A stretch of DNA of 7,876 nt from an uncultured Eubacteriales bacterium. GTDB taxonomy: Bacteria; Bacillota; Clostridia; Oscillospirales; Acutalibacteraceae. The notes under the pieces were generated by a model. It was not told the DNA's origin. It did no database searches and was given only the letters and a program-made list of their open reading frames with translations. Location of the stretch: the NCBI GenBank assembly GCA_948762645.1, contig CAQBRY010000079.1, positions 1 to 7,876 of the forward strand, written 5' to 3'. The position numbers and the translations under genes were made by a program. Position 1 is the stretch's first letter. The number at the start of each line of letters is the position of its first letter. Shown piece by piece: positions 1 through 5,873 of this stretch.

Positions 1-178
1 TGAAGCCTCATTTAAAAAAATAATTCTTGAATTAAAACTTTATCTCCTAAACAATTATTTTTTTAAGAAATTTAAATAGATTGTACGGCAAAACACATTA
101 ACTCAAATACGAACATAATTGCAAATAATAAAACTAAAACTCCATTAAACAAATTAAATTGTTCATATAAGGGTCATT
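1..178. other. Intergenic region downstream of tRNA-Ala, no gene seen
   Basis: This AT-rich stretch lies beyond the 3' end of the tRNA-Ala gene. I see no open reading frame with a ribosome binding site on either strand and no second tRNA. It presumably carries the end of the tRNA transcript. A minus-strand AGGAG at about 45-49 has no start codon at a usable distance. Two weak inverted repeats are present, at 148-163 and at 21-34; only the second is followed on the minus strand by a T-run. The far end is cut by the window, so a gene just outside may own part of it. Confidence 0.6.
14..34 (-). terminator. Weak candidate intrinsic terminator for the tRNA transcript
   Basis: On the minus strand a short inverted repeat (TAATTCAAGAATTA, 34 to 21) is followed directly by seven T (20 to 14), the layout of an intrinsic terminator. 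The stem holds only A-T pairs apart from a possible inner C-G, so it would be unstable. It lies about 145 bases past the tRNA. In DNA this AT-rich the pattern can arise by chance. Confidence 0.22.
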
Positions 179-254
179 TGGTGGAGACGATCGGGATCGA
201 ACCGACGACCTTCTGAATGCCATTCAGACACTCTCCCAGCTGAGCTACGCCCCC
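179..254 (-). tRNA. tRNA-Ala (anticodon GGC)
   Basis: A complete 76-base tRNA with encoded CCA folds as a standard cloverleaf on the minus strand. It has a 7-bp acceptor stem, a D-stem GCTC/GAGT, an anticodon stem TCTGA/TCAGA, a T-arm with loop TTCGATC, discriminator A73 and CCA. The anticodon GGC is at 221-219 and reads GCC and GCU alanine codons. The acceptor stem carries the G3:U70 wobble pair, the classic identity element for alanyl-tRNA synthetase. The anticodon loop has A32 and U38, a combination known to be conserved in bacterial tRNA-Ala(GGC). The gene sits 59 bases beyond the folC stop, with its own promoter in that gap. Confidence 0.97.
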
Positions 255-277
255 ATGTATTAAAATAATATATTATA

Positions 278-306
278 ATTATATTTGAATAATAGTAAAT
301 TGTAAA
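278..306 (-). promoter_or_regulatory. Sigma-70 type promoter for tRNA-Ala
   Basis: On the minus strand there is a -35 TTTACA (306-301), a 17-base spacer and a perfect -10 TATAAT (283-278). Transcription would start near 271, leaving a leader of roughly 16 bases before the mature tRNA at 254. The match and spacing are close to ideal, as expected for a highly expressed stable RNA. The folC gene ends at 314, so this promoter uncouples the tRNA from the upstream operon, although no terminator separates them. Confidence 0.75.
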
Positions 307-313
307 GACATAT

Positions 314-1603
314 TTAATTTAATATTTCACGTGCAATAGAAAGTGACCCAAATATTATTGTCACATATTCGTCAATATTTTTTTTAGATATAGAAGACGC
401 AAAATAAATAGCTTCCTTAACATTTGATTTAGGTATTGTATTTTTATTATATTTTTTAGATATCCGGGTAATATCTTTGATGTCCATGGATCTGCTGTTG
501 ACAAGGGGGATAGTAATTACTTGACTAAATATAGGAATAATTTGTGCAAGAGAATTTTCCACGTCTTTATCCTTAAACATACCGACGATTCCAATTATTT
601 TTTTATCGGTAAACAATTCTATAATAACGTTTTTTAGCGCTTTAATACTTCCTAAATTGTGTGAACCATCCAGGAAAATCAGAGGTTCTTTGCTAATTAT
701 TTGAATTCTGGAATTAATGTTTAAATTTTCAAGACCGTTTTTTATTGCGTCAAAAGTTACGGGAAATTTATTTTTTATAATATTAATACACGATAAAATA
801 TTTGAAATATTTTCAATTTGATGATGTCCGATAATAGAAGTATGGATTTTTTTATTGTTATAAGAAAATTCCATACCTTTAATAATATCGAATTTGATGT
901 TCGAGAGTGTTAAAGGATTAGATATAGTAAGAGGAGCGTTTTTTTGAGTGCATATATTTTTTATTATTTCAAGTACGCATTTTTTTTGATTAATACTTGT
1001 TACTACGGGAGTATTTTCTTTAATTATACCGCATTTTTCATAAGTTATTTTTTGAATATTATCCCCGAGTATATTTGTATGATCCAGTGAGACTGAAGTT
1101 AATATTGATGCGATCGGTTTTTTAATAACGTTAGTGGCATCAAGACGTCCTCCAAGACCCGTTTCAAGAATTACAATATCACAGTTTTCATTTTTAAAAT
1201 ATTTAAAAGCCATAGCGGCTATAATTTCAAACTCTGTAAGAGGTGAGTCAATAGAATTTACTTTTTCAATGTGATTTTTAATCTCATCATATATTTTTAA
1301 AACTTGTATTTTAGATATTAATTTATTATTTATTTTTATACGGTCTCGAAAATCTATTATTGAAGGAGAAGTATATAATCCAACTTTATATCCGGAGCTT
1401 TTAAATATGGAAGCTAACATTTCGCAAGTACTTCCTTTGCCGTTCGTACCTGCTACGTGTATGACATTTAAAGTATCTTGTGGATTTTCAATTAGTGTAA
1501 GTAGTTTTTGAATACGTTCAAGACCGGGTTTAATTCCAAATTTTAAATGAGAGTTTATATCGAAAATTACTTCTTCATAAGTCAATTTGATTTTCACATC
1601 CAT
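314..1603 (-). CDS. folC: Folylpolyglutamate synthase (FolC; possibly bifunctional with dihydrofolate synthase)
   Basis: This cytoplasmic Mur-ligase-family enzyme adds glutamate to folates with ATP; some members also make dihydrofolate from dihydropteroate. The 429-residue product has the usual family length. Visible motifs are the P-loop HVAGTNGKGST (49-59), YTSP (77-80), LTEFEI (122-127), ETGLGGRLDATNVI (147-160), SLDHTNILG (172-180) with EKCGIIK (189-195), GHHQIEN (259-265) and DGSHN (312-316). The last is the C-terminal-domain motif, usually DGAHN. Whether it also has dihydrofolate synthase activity cannot be told from sequence. It is the last protein gene of the cluster and overlaps tmcAL. 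The ATG at 1603 has no ribosome binding site. A TTG at 1585-1583 has a fair one and would give the more typical N-terminus (TYEEV), shortening the overlap from 29 to 11 bases, so the start is uncertain. Confidence 0.95.
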   Translation of the reverse strand: MDVKIKLTYEEVIFDINSHLKFGIKPGLERIQKLLTLIENPQDTLNVIHVAGTNGKGSTCEMLASIFKSSGYKVGLYTSPSIIDFRDRIKINNKLISKIQVLKIYDEIKNHIEKVNSIDSPLTEFEIIAAMAFKYFKNENCDIVILETGLGGRLDATNVIKKPIASILTSVSLDHTNILGDNIQKITYEKCGIIKENTPVVTSINQKKCVLEIIKNICTQKNAPLTISNPLTLSNIKFDIIKGMEFSYNNKKIHTSIIGHHQIENISNILSCINIIKNKFPVTFDAIKNGLENLNINSRIQIISKEPLIFLDGSHNLGSIKALKNVIIELFTDKKIIGIVGMFKDKDVENSLAQIIPIFSQVITIPLVNSRSMDIKDITRISKKYNKNTIPKSNVKEAIYFASSISKKNIDEYVTIIFGSLSIAREILN

Positions 1604-2798
1604 TTTTTAAAATTACTAATTTATGTTTTTGCTCTTGTCCGCATGGACCGGGACAGGGCAGGGACATATTATAAAGATCTGTACATAAACATTCTTTGTC
1701 AAACAAAGTTTTTGATATATTATCTAGATTTGTAATTTCCGAAAATTTTGTTATTATCGGAAGTGATGAGCTTTTTTTTACTTTTTTTAGTATTTCTAAC
1801 CCTTTTGAGTTAAATCCTAGTACTCGAATATATGTAATGGGGAGGTCGGAATAATATTTTGTAATTCCCAGAAAGGAATATAATATTATTCTTTTTATTC
1901 TAGACATAGTATATCTTTTGGTTTTGATATTTTGTATCAGCTCATTTAAGGAGGAGGATATTTTAGAGAATTTAAATATTCTTCCTTCAATACCTTCGCT
2001 TATGTCGTAAAGATTCGATATTTCTTCTTTTGACATAGTTCTTAAATTAGATAAAACAGCTCGTTCTATTAAATTAATGTCAGCTGGGGCATTAAAGGAG
2101 GCTATTTCTCCAGATATTATTTCATAGGATGATTTAGGAACGTATTTAAAAAAGTCTTGATTTTTATTTTTTATTAGATTTCTGATATAAGAGGCAGAGG
2201 CAAAGTTTTGAAATGTTTCTGTACTGTTGTGATATATGCCTATTCGTTTGATTGTATATGGAGTAATTTTGGAGTTTAATTTTGAAAGCGCCTTTAAATA
2301 TTCTATAGCTAATATATTATTTGGATGAATTAAGAAAGATGAATAATTTTCTCCTAATATTTCTTTTATAGAAAGCTGTCTTGCCTTTGCAAAGGTTATA
2401 CCGGTACTTAGATATTTTTGAATATGTATATTAAATGATTCTGAATTAATAGTATCAGAGACGATTTTTAGAGGCTTTATATTCCCTGTTTCGCTGGCAA
2501 AACACAGATTATCTACGCACCCTAGAGAATTAGCAATATATACTCCCGCAAAGGCGTATTTTTCTGCTGAAGCCGTAGACCATATAGTTGGTATTTCAAT
2601 TATTAAATCCAGTCCTTCTTTAAGGGCGATTTGAGTTCGTGCCATTTTAGATATGATAGAAGGTTCTCCTCGTTGAGTAAAATTGCTACTCATTATACCG
2701 ACTGTATGAGTAGCAACATTTTTTTTGATATTATCTATAAGATATTTGTGGCCGAGATGAAAGGGATTAAACTCACAAATAACAGCTGATATTTTCAT
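1575..2798 (-). CDS. tmcAL: tRNA(Met) cytidine acetate ligase (TmcAL, YlbM family)
   Basis: TmcAL uses ATP and acetate to make N4-acetylcytidine at wobble position 34 of elongator tRNA-Met, a route described in Bacillus subtilis. The 407-residue product has the expected length. It starts with a nucleotidyltransferase-type ATP site, ICEFNPFHLGHKYL, with HxGH at 14-17. NFTQRGEPS (39-47), the acidic-hydrophobic DLIIEIP (64-70), SAEKYAFAG (77-85) and the mid-protein RIGIYHN and SASYIRNLI segments all fit the family. The C-terminus is odd: Cys at 370, 372, 382, 386 and 401 (CLC and CPGPC), encoded in part by a locally GC-rich DNA patch. The ATG lies 4 bases after the SPFH-gene stop with no clear ribosome binding site of its own, which suggests translational coupling. 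It overlaps folC at its 3' end. Confidence 0.94.
   Translation of the reverse strand: MKISAVICEFNPFHLGHKYLIDNIKKNVATHTVGIMSSNFTQRGEPSIISKMARTQIALKEGLDLIIEIPTIWSTASAEKYAFAGVYIANSLGCVDNLCFASETGNIKPLKIVSDTINSESFNIHIQKYLSTGITFAKARQLSIKEILGENYSSFLIHPNNILAIEYLKALSKLNSKITPYTIKRIGIYHNSTETFQNFASASYIRNLIKNKNQDFFKYVPKSSYEIISGEIASFNAPADINLIERAVLSNLRTMSKEEISNLYDISEGIEGRIFKFSKISSSLNELIQNIKTKRYTMSRIKRIILYSFLGITKYYSDLPITYIRVLGFNSKGLEILKKVKKSSSLPIITKFSEITNLDNISKTLFDKECLCTDLYNMSLPCPGPCGQEQKHKLVILKNGCENQIDL
1583..1601 (-). promoter_or_regulatory. Candidate ribosome binding site and alternative TTG start of folC
   Basis: GGATGTGA at 1601-1594 (minus strand) matches the Shine-Dalgarno sequence GGAGGTGA in 7 of 8 positions. 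It lies 8 bases before a TTG codon (1585-1583) in the folC frame. The annotated ATG at 1603 overlaps this site and has only A/T-rich sequence upstream. The product from TTG would start directly before TYEE, where FolC proteins commonly begin. This supports the shorter form, but it has not been compared with homologues. Confidence 0.4.
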
Positions 2799-2802
2799 AT
2801 AT

Positions 2803-3717
2803 TTATTCTGCTTTTCCGGAAGAATTCAAATCGGTTATTGATTCTTTGAGTGTAGCGGCAAGACCTGCTAGAGACTGTATTTCTGATGGAACAATTATTT
2901 TAGTAGCTTTACCGTCGGCGACTTTTTCGAATGCTTCTATACTTTTAAGAGCAATTACTTTATTATTCGGATTAGCTTCATTGAGCATTTTTAAACTGTC
3001 TGCGTAGGCTTTTTGTACAGCAAGTATTGCTTGAGCCTCTCCCTGGGATTCTCTGATTTTAGTTTCTTTAATAGCGTCTGCTTTTAGTATAGCTGATTCT
3101 TTATGACCTTCAGCTATAAGTATCTCACTTCTTTTCATACCTTCTGCGTCTAAAATTCTAGCTCTTCTTTCGCGTTCAGCTTTCATTTGTTTTTCCATAG
3201 CGTCTTGAATTTCTTTAGGGGGAAGTATATTTTTAAGTTCCACACGGTTAACTTTAATCCCCCAGGCGTCAGTTGCCTCGTCTAAGATTACTCTTATTTT
3301 GGTGTTTATTACGTCTCTTGAAGTTAAGGTATGATCAAGTTCAAGATCTCCTATTATGTTTCTAAGGGTAGTAGCACTTAGATTTTCGATAGCGGATATT
3401 GGTCTTTCTACGCCGTAAGCATAAAGTTTGGGATCTGTGATTTGAAAATAGACAACCGTATCTATTTGCATTGTTACGTTATCTTTTGTAATAACGGGTT
3501 GAGGGGGAAAATCTACTACTTGTTCTTTTAGAGAAACTGTTTTGGATATTCTATCAATAAAAGGTATTTTTACATGAAGACCCGTCCCCCAAGTGCAAAA
3601 ATATGCCCCCAACCTTTCTATTACATACGCGTGAGCCTGAGGTACTATTTTAATATTTGATACTATAATACTTCCTACGAGTAATATAAGTATAAGTAAA
3701 AATATAATTATTCCCAT
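2803..3717 (-). CDS. SPFH/band-7 (stomatin-like, QmcA-type) membrane protein
   Basis: Proteins of this family oligomerise on the inner membrane and are linked to membrane microdomains and control of membrane proteases; the exact role here is unknown. The 304-residue length is close to that of QmcA of Escherichia coli. An N-terminal hydrophobic anchor (about 2-20) is followed by the band-7 domain, with VPQAHAYVIERLG (25-37), FPPQPVITKDN (70-80) and a YFQITDP segment. A long Ala/Glu/Lys/Arg-rich coiled-coil region (about 172-245, e.g. KAERERRARILDAEG) precedes a short hydrophilic tail. The start is supported by AAGGAG at 3732-3727, 9 bases from the ATG. In many bacteria this gene pairs with nfeD. 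No nfeD is adjacent here; instead a 51-codon membrane miniprotein lies upstream and tmcAL downstream. Confidence 0.93.
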   Translation of the reverse strand: MGIIIFLLILILLVGSIIVSNIKIVPQAHAYVIERLGAYFCTWGTGLHVKIPFIDRISKTVSLKEQVVDFPPQPVITKDNVTMQIDTVVYFQITDPKLYAYGVERPISAIENLSATTLRNIIGDLELDHTLTSRDVINTKIRVILDEATDAWGIKVNRVELKNILPPKEIQDAMEKQMKAERERRARILDAEGMKRSEILIAEGHKESAILKADAIKETKIRESQGEAQAILAVQKAYADSLKMLNEANPNNKVIALKSIEAFEKVADGKATKIIVPSEIQSLAGLAATLKESITDLNSSGKAE

Positions 3718-3774
3718 TATGTAAATCTCCTTATAAAATTAATCAGTGATTATTTTACTTCATATATTATTTAT

Positions 3775-3930
3775 TTAAAAAAATAAAGATACAAAAAATG
3801 TTGCAAATATTAATATAGCTCCAGATAGGGCAAGTAATCTTATTATTTTTTTTCTTTTTTCAGCGCTGTTATTTTTTTTATTTTTCCCCCTGGAGGCTTT
3901 ATTGGGGTCATTAACGATAAGTTTCATCAT
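3775..3930 (-). CDS. 51-residue basic, C-terminally membrane-anchored miniprotein (unknown function)
   Basis: A short frame with a strong ribosome binding site (AAGGAG at 3942-3937, 6 bases before ATG) and a matching promoter upstream. A second ATG directly follows the first and is also well spaced. The product has a Lys/Arg/Asn-rich N-terminal half (residues 3-31, including EKRKK at 24-28) and one hydrophobic segment at about 32-51 that runs to the C-terminus. This looks like a tail-anchored or single-pass protein with the basic part in the cytoplasm. I do not recognise a family. It is the first gene of the minus-strand cluster, 57 bases before the SPFH gene, so it is probably made with the SPFH protein and could be a membrane partner of it; that is inference. 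Signals at both ends of the frame make it more likely real than chance. Confidence 0.68.
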   Translation of the reverse strand: MMKLIVNDPNKASRGKNKKNNSAEKRKKIIRLLALSGAILIFATFFVSLFF

Positions 3931-3993
3931 TTAATTCTCCTTGTGATTATTTATTTTTAGACGGTAATATTAATATAAATGTAATTAAATACT

Positions 3994-4022
3994 ATTATAC
4001 TAAATATATTTAAAGTAGTAAA
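3994..4022 (-). promoter_or_regulatory. Promoter of the miniprotein-SPFH-tmcAL-folC cluster
   Basis: On the minus strand there is a -35 TTTACT (4022-4017), a 17-base spacer and a perfect -10 TATAAT (3999-3994). The predicted start is near 3987, giving an untranslated leader of about 57 bases before the miniprotein ATG at 3930, with AAGGAG near its end. This is the best promoter-like sequence upstream of the cluster. No operator or riboswitch structure is evident in the leader. Confidence 0.68.
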
Positions 4023-4061
4023 CATGTAGAGATATAAATATTTATAAGGATATAGACAAAG

Positions 4062-4069
4062 AAAGGTGA
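4062..4069 (+). promoter_or_regulatory. Ribosome binding site fixing the TTG start at 4076
   Basis: AAAGGTGA lies 6 bases before TTG at 4076-4078. It matches the anti-Shine-Dalgarno sequence well on both sides of the core (AAAGG and GGTGA). The first in-frame ATG, at 4124, has no such site. This supports TTG as the real start of the 87-residue protein. Confidence 0.55.
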
Positions 4070-4075
4070 CTATTT

Positions 4076-4339
4076 TTGGAAGAAGTAAAAAAAGATACGT
4101 CTGTTAATTATACGATAGCGAAAATGATTGCATGTTTGATAATAATATCGTTAATTTTTTTGTTAAGATATTACAGCTATGAAACATACAATTTTATTTC
4201 TGATTGGTATAAAAATATAATACTATATGAAAATATTGATATAGAGTCTGTCAAGAGTAACGCTTATTCTTTACTTACATTGTCATTAGAGTCCTTTAAA
4301 ACCTGTATGGACGATATTCTGCGATCCGTTACTTCGTAA
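4076..4339 (+). CDS. Small single-pass membrane protein, 87 residues, unknown function
   Basis: The frame opens with TTG behind a good ribosome binding site. A short charged N-terminus (MEEVKKD) leads to a hydrophobic helix at about 14-30, then a Tyr-rich stretch (RYYSYETYNFISDWYK) and a probably helical tail. I do not recognise a family. The layout, a short cytoplasmic N-terminus, one membrane helix and an outside tail, resembles the membrane anchor of a larger extracytoplasmic protein, but no further domain follows. The last 25 residues are antisense to the end of the CorC-family gene, including part of its conserved domain. The tail may therefore be read-through added after the original end was lost. 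It stands alone on the plus strand, divergent from the SPFH cluster. A weak plus-strand promoter (TTTAAA at 4009-4014, TATAAA at 4033-4038) is possible. A truncated gene or chance frame are the alternatives. Confidence 0.5.
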   Translation: MEEVKKDTSVNYTIAKMIACLIIISLIFLLRYYSYETYNFISDWYKNIILYENIDIESVKSNAYSLLTLSLESFKTCMDDILRSVTS

Positions 4340-5574
4340 GCAACGAATTTTATATTTCCGATATTTACGTATTCATTAGAGTTTTTCTTTGGAATTTTTC
4401 CAAGTTTACTTGTCATAAATCCTGCAATAGTATCGTAGTCTCCCTTTGGAATTTTTATATTAAAAGTTTCTTCTATTTCGTCTATGGGGGTTGTCCCATC
4501 GACAGTGAAGGTGTTGTCGTTTATACGGTGTATTTCCTCGTTTTCCTGATCGTATTCATCTTGAATATTTCCAAGTATTGATTCAACTAAGTCTTCCATG
4601 GTAATCAGACCTTCGGTACCGCCGTATTCATCTACGACTATGGCGATCTGAACCTTATTAGACGTAAATTCACTAAATATCTCATTACAGCGTTTAGAAT
4701 TCGGAATAAACATTACGGGTCTGATGATATCATTTATGTTAATAGTTTTAAAAGTGTCCTTTGCAACGAATTTAAGAATATCTTTTATGTGTAAAATACC
4801 TATTATATTATCAAGGTCTTCACTAAATATAGGTATTCTTGATTTACCTGTTTTAATAGCAATTTTAGTAATTTCTTTTATTGGGATAGTATTTTCTGCA
4901 GCGACTATATCTGTTCTGTGGGTCATTACTTCACCGGCAGTAGTATTATCAAATTCAAATATATTTTCTATCATATCTTTGGCCTTTTGCTTAATAATAC
5001 CTTTTTCTTCTCCGGCATCAACTAACATCAAGATTTCTTCTTCAGTCACTACTTTTTCATTTGCATCAGGACTCATTCCTAAAATTTTAATAATGATATT
5101 TGTGGATGAAGAAAGAAGTTTTATAAAAGGTTTAAATATTTTGGAAGTAAATATAAGTATATTTACGACGCTAAATGATACAGTTTCAGAATATTGCATA
5201 GCAATTTTTTTAGGGACCAGTTCACCAAGTACTAAAGAAAAATAAGATAAAATAATTGTAACTATAAAAGTGGAGATACCGTCTAATATTTCATATGGGA
5301 TGTTTAAAAAGGATAGTGATTGAGATATTGGATCAGAGAAACTTTTTGAAGCGGAAGCAGAAGTTAGAAAGCCCGATAACGTAACGCCAACTTGAATAGT
5401 TGCGAGAAAATCACCGTAATTTTGAATTAAATTTAGTACTTTAATGGCTTTTGTATGGCCGTCATTTGCCATTTTTTTAATTTTTTTATCGTTTAACGTA
5501 ATTACTGCTATTTCAGACAGAGAAAAAAATGCATTTAAGAGTATCAAAATTATTAATATTAAAATTTGCACCAT
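4264..5574 (-). CDS. CNNM/CBS-domain/CorC_HlyC transporter-family membrane protein
   Basis: The family (YrkA, MpfA, YtfL and CorC relatives, often labelled hemolysins) is linked mainly to Mg2+ or other cation export at the cytoplasmic membrane. The 436-residue product has a CNNM (DUF21) membrane domain at about 1-150 with FFSLSEIAV (16-24) and LGELVPKKIA (116-125). A CBS-pair region follows from about 212 to 335, with VMTHRTD (216-222; usually VMTPR) and VVDEYGGTEGLIT (313-325). A C-terminal CorC_HlyC domain occupies about 345-425 (FTVDGTTPIDEI, then GDYDTIAGF). The ion cannot be assigned from sequence. The ATG at 5574 has no Shine-Dalgarno sequence, an in-frame stop lies six codons upstream, and a TATAAA box sits 7 bases before the ATG. 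The 3' end overlaps a convergent plus-strand gene by 76 bases, with no terminator visible. Confidence 0.93.
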   Translation of the reverse strand: MVQILILIILILLNAFFSLSEIAVITLNDKKIKKMANDGHTKAIKVLNLIQNYGDFLATIQVGVTLSGFLTSASASKSFSDPISQSLSFLNIPYEILDGISTFIVTIILSYFSLVLGELVPKKIAMQYSETVSFSVVNILIFTSKIFKPFIKLLSSSTNIIIKILGMSPDANEKVVTEEEILMLVDAGEEKGIIKQKAKDMIENIFEFDNTTAGEVMTHRTDIVAAENTIPIKEITKIAIKTGKSRIPIFSEDLDNIIGILHIKDILKFVAKDTFKTININDIIRPVMFIPNSKRCNEIFSEFTSNKVQIAIVVDEYGGTEGLITMEDLVESILGNIQDEYDQENEEIHRINDNTFTVDGTTPIDEIEETFNIKIPKGDYDTIAGFMTSKLGKIPKKNSNEYVNIGNIKFVAYEVTDRRISSIQVLKDSNDNVSKE

Positions 5575-5581
5575 ATATTTT

Positions 5582-5587
5582 TTTATA
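5582..5587 (-). promoter_or_regulatory. Possible -10 box for leaderless CorC-family mRNA
   Basis: TATAAA (5587-5582 on the minus strand) ends exactly 7 bases before the ATG at 5574, so a start at the usual distance would fall on the A of the ATG. There is no good -35: ATTACA is the nearest, at a 19-base spacing. The box is common in DNA of this composition, so the support is mainly the missing Shine-Dalgarno sequence. Confidence 0.25.
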
Positions 5588-5733
5588 AACTATATTTTTA
5601 AAAAATTGTAATTTATAAAGGTTCCCCCCTGTCGCAAAGTACATTTAATAATATATTTGGCAATGAATAATTGATTTATTCAAATTACTAAATCTTTTAA
5701 AGACTTTTTACTTGTATAAAATCAAATATAAAG

Positions 5734-5747
5734 TAAACATATGTTTA
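5734..5747. promoter_or_regulatory. Perfect 14-bp palindrome, candidate operator
   Basis: TAAACATATGTTTA is identical to its own reverse complement over all 14 bases. It lies 40 bases upstream of the flippase-gene -35 element and about 160 bases before the CorC-family start, a place where a dimeric regulator could act on either gene. No second copy is obvious in the window. Palindromes of this length do occur by chance in AT-rich DNA. Confidence 0.3.
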
Positions 5748-5787
5748 AAAAAATAGGTGTTAGAAAATAGAGACAAAAATTGAATTC

Positions 5788-5815
5788 TTGACTTTAAATC
5801 AAATAAAGTTATTAT
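5788..5815 (+). promoter_or_regulatory. Promoter of the flippase-like and glycosyltransferase genes
   Basis: There is a -35 TTGACT (5788-5793), a 16-base spacer and a -10 TATTAT (5810-5815); overlapping alternatives for the -10 extend to 5820. Transcription would start near 5822-5827, about 55 bases before the ATG at 5881. TTGACT is the strongest -35 element in this intergenic region. Confidence 0.6.
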
Positions 5816-5869
5816 ATTATGTGGAAGATCAGGGTATTTTCAATGATATTTTATAGGTGCAAGTAAATT

Positions 5870-5873
5870 GGAG
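5870..5873 (+). promoter_or_regulatory. Ribosome binding site fixing the ATG start at 5881
   Basis: GGAG lies 7 bases before ATG at 5881. The reading frame stays open back to GTG at 5857, which has no Shine-Dalgarno sequence upstream. The shorter form also begins with a typical short basic N-terminus before the first membrane helix. The site therefore favours 5881. Confidence 0.65.

Noticed and set aside
148..163. Terminator just after the tRNA (AACAA...TTGTT inverted repeat)
   Set aside because: The stem is five base pairs with one G-C, and no continuous T-run follows on the minus strand.
312..668. FolC motif DGSHN instead of DGAHN as a sign of inactivity
   Set aside because: Ala to Ser is conservative and the P-loop and all other core motifs are intact, so there is no reason to call a defective enzyme.
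1547..1735. Plus-strand 62-codon frame across the tmcAL/folC junction
   Set aside because: It is antisense to two well-recognised genes, has no ribosome binding site and shows no protein-like pattern.
4724..5245. Plus-strand 173-codon frame
   Set aside because: It lies entirely inside the CorC-family gene on the opposite strand. Its hydrophobic look is the usual complement of an AT-rich membrane-protein gene, and no ribosome binding site precedes it.
5600..5640. T-box, preQ1 or cyclic-di-GMP riboswitch suggested by the AGGGGGGAACC or AGGTTC motifs
   Set aside because: Only short fragments of each consensus are present. The remaining conserved helices and expression platforms are missing, and the downstream genes do not fit a T-box.
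5664..5682. 7-bp stem-loop as an sRNA or terminator
   Set aside because: The stem is almost all A-T pairs, no T-run follows on either strand, and it lies between divergent genes where no terminator is expected.
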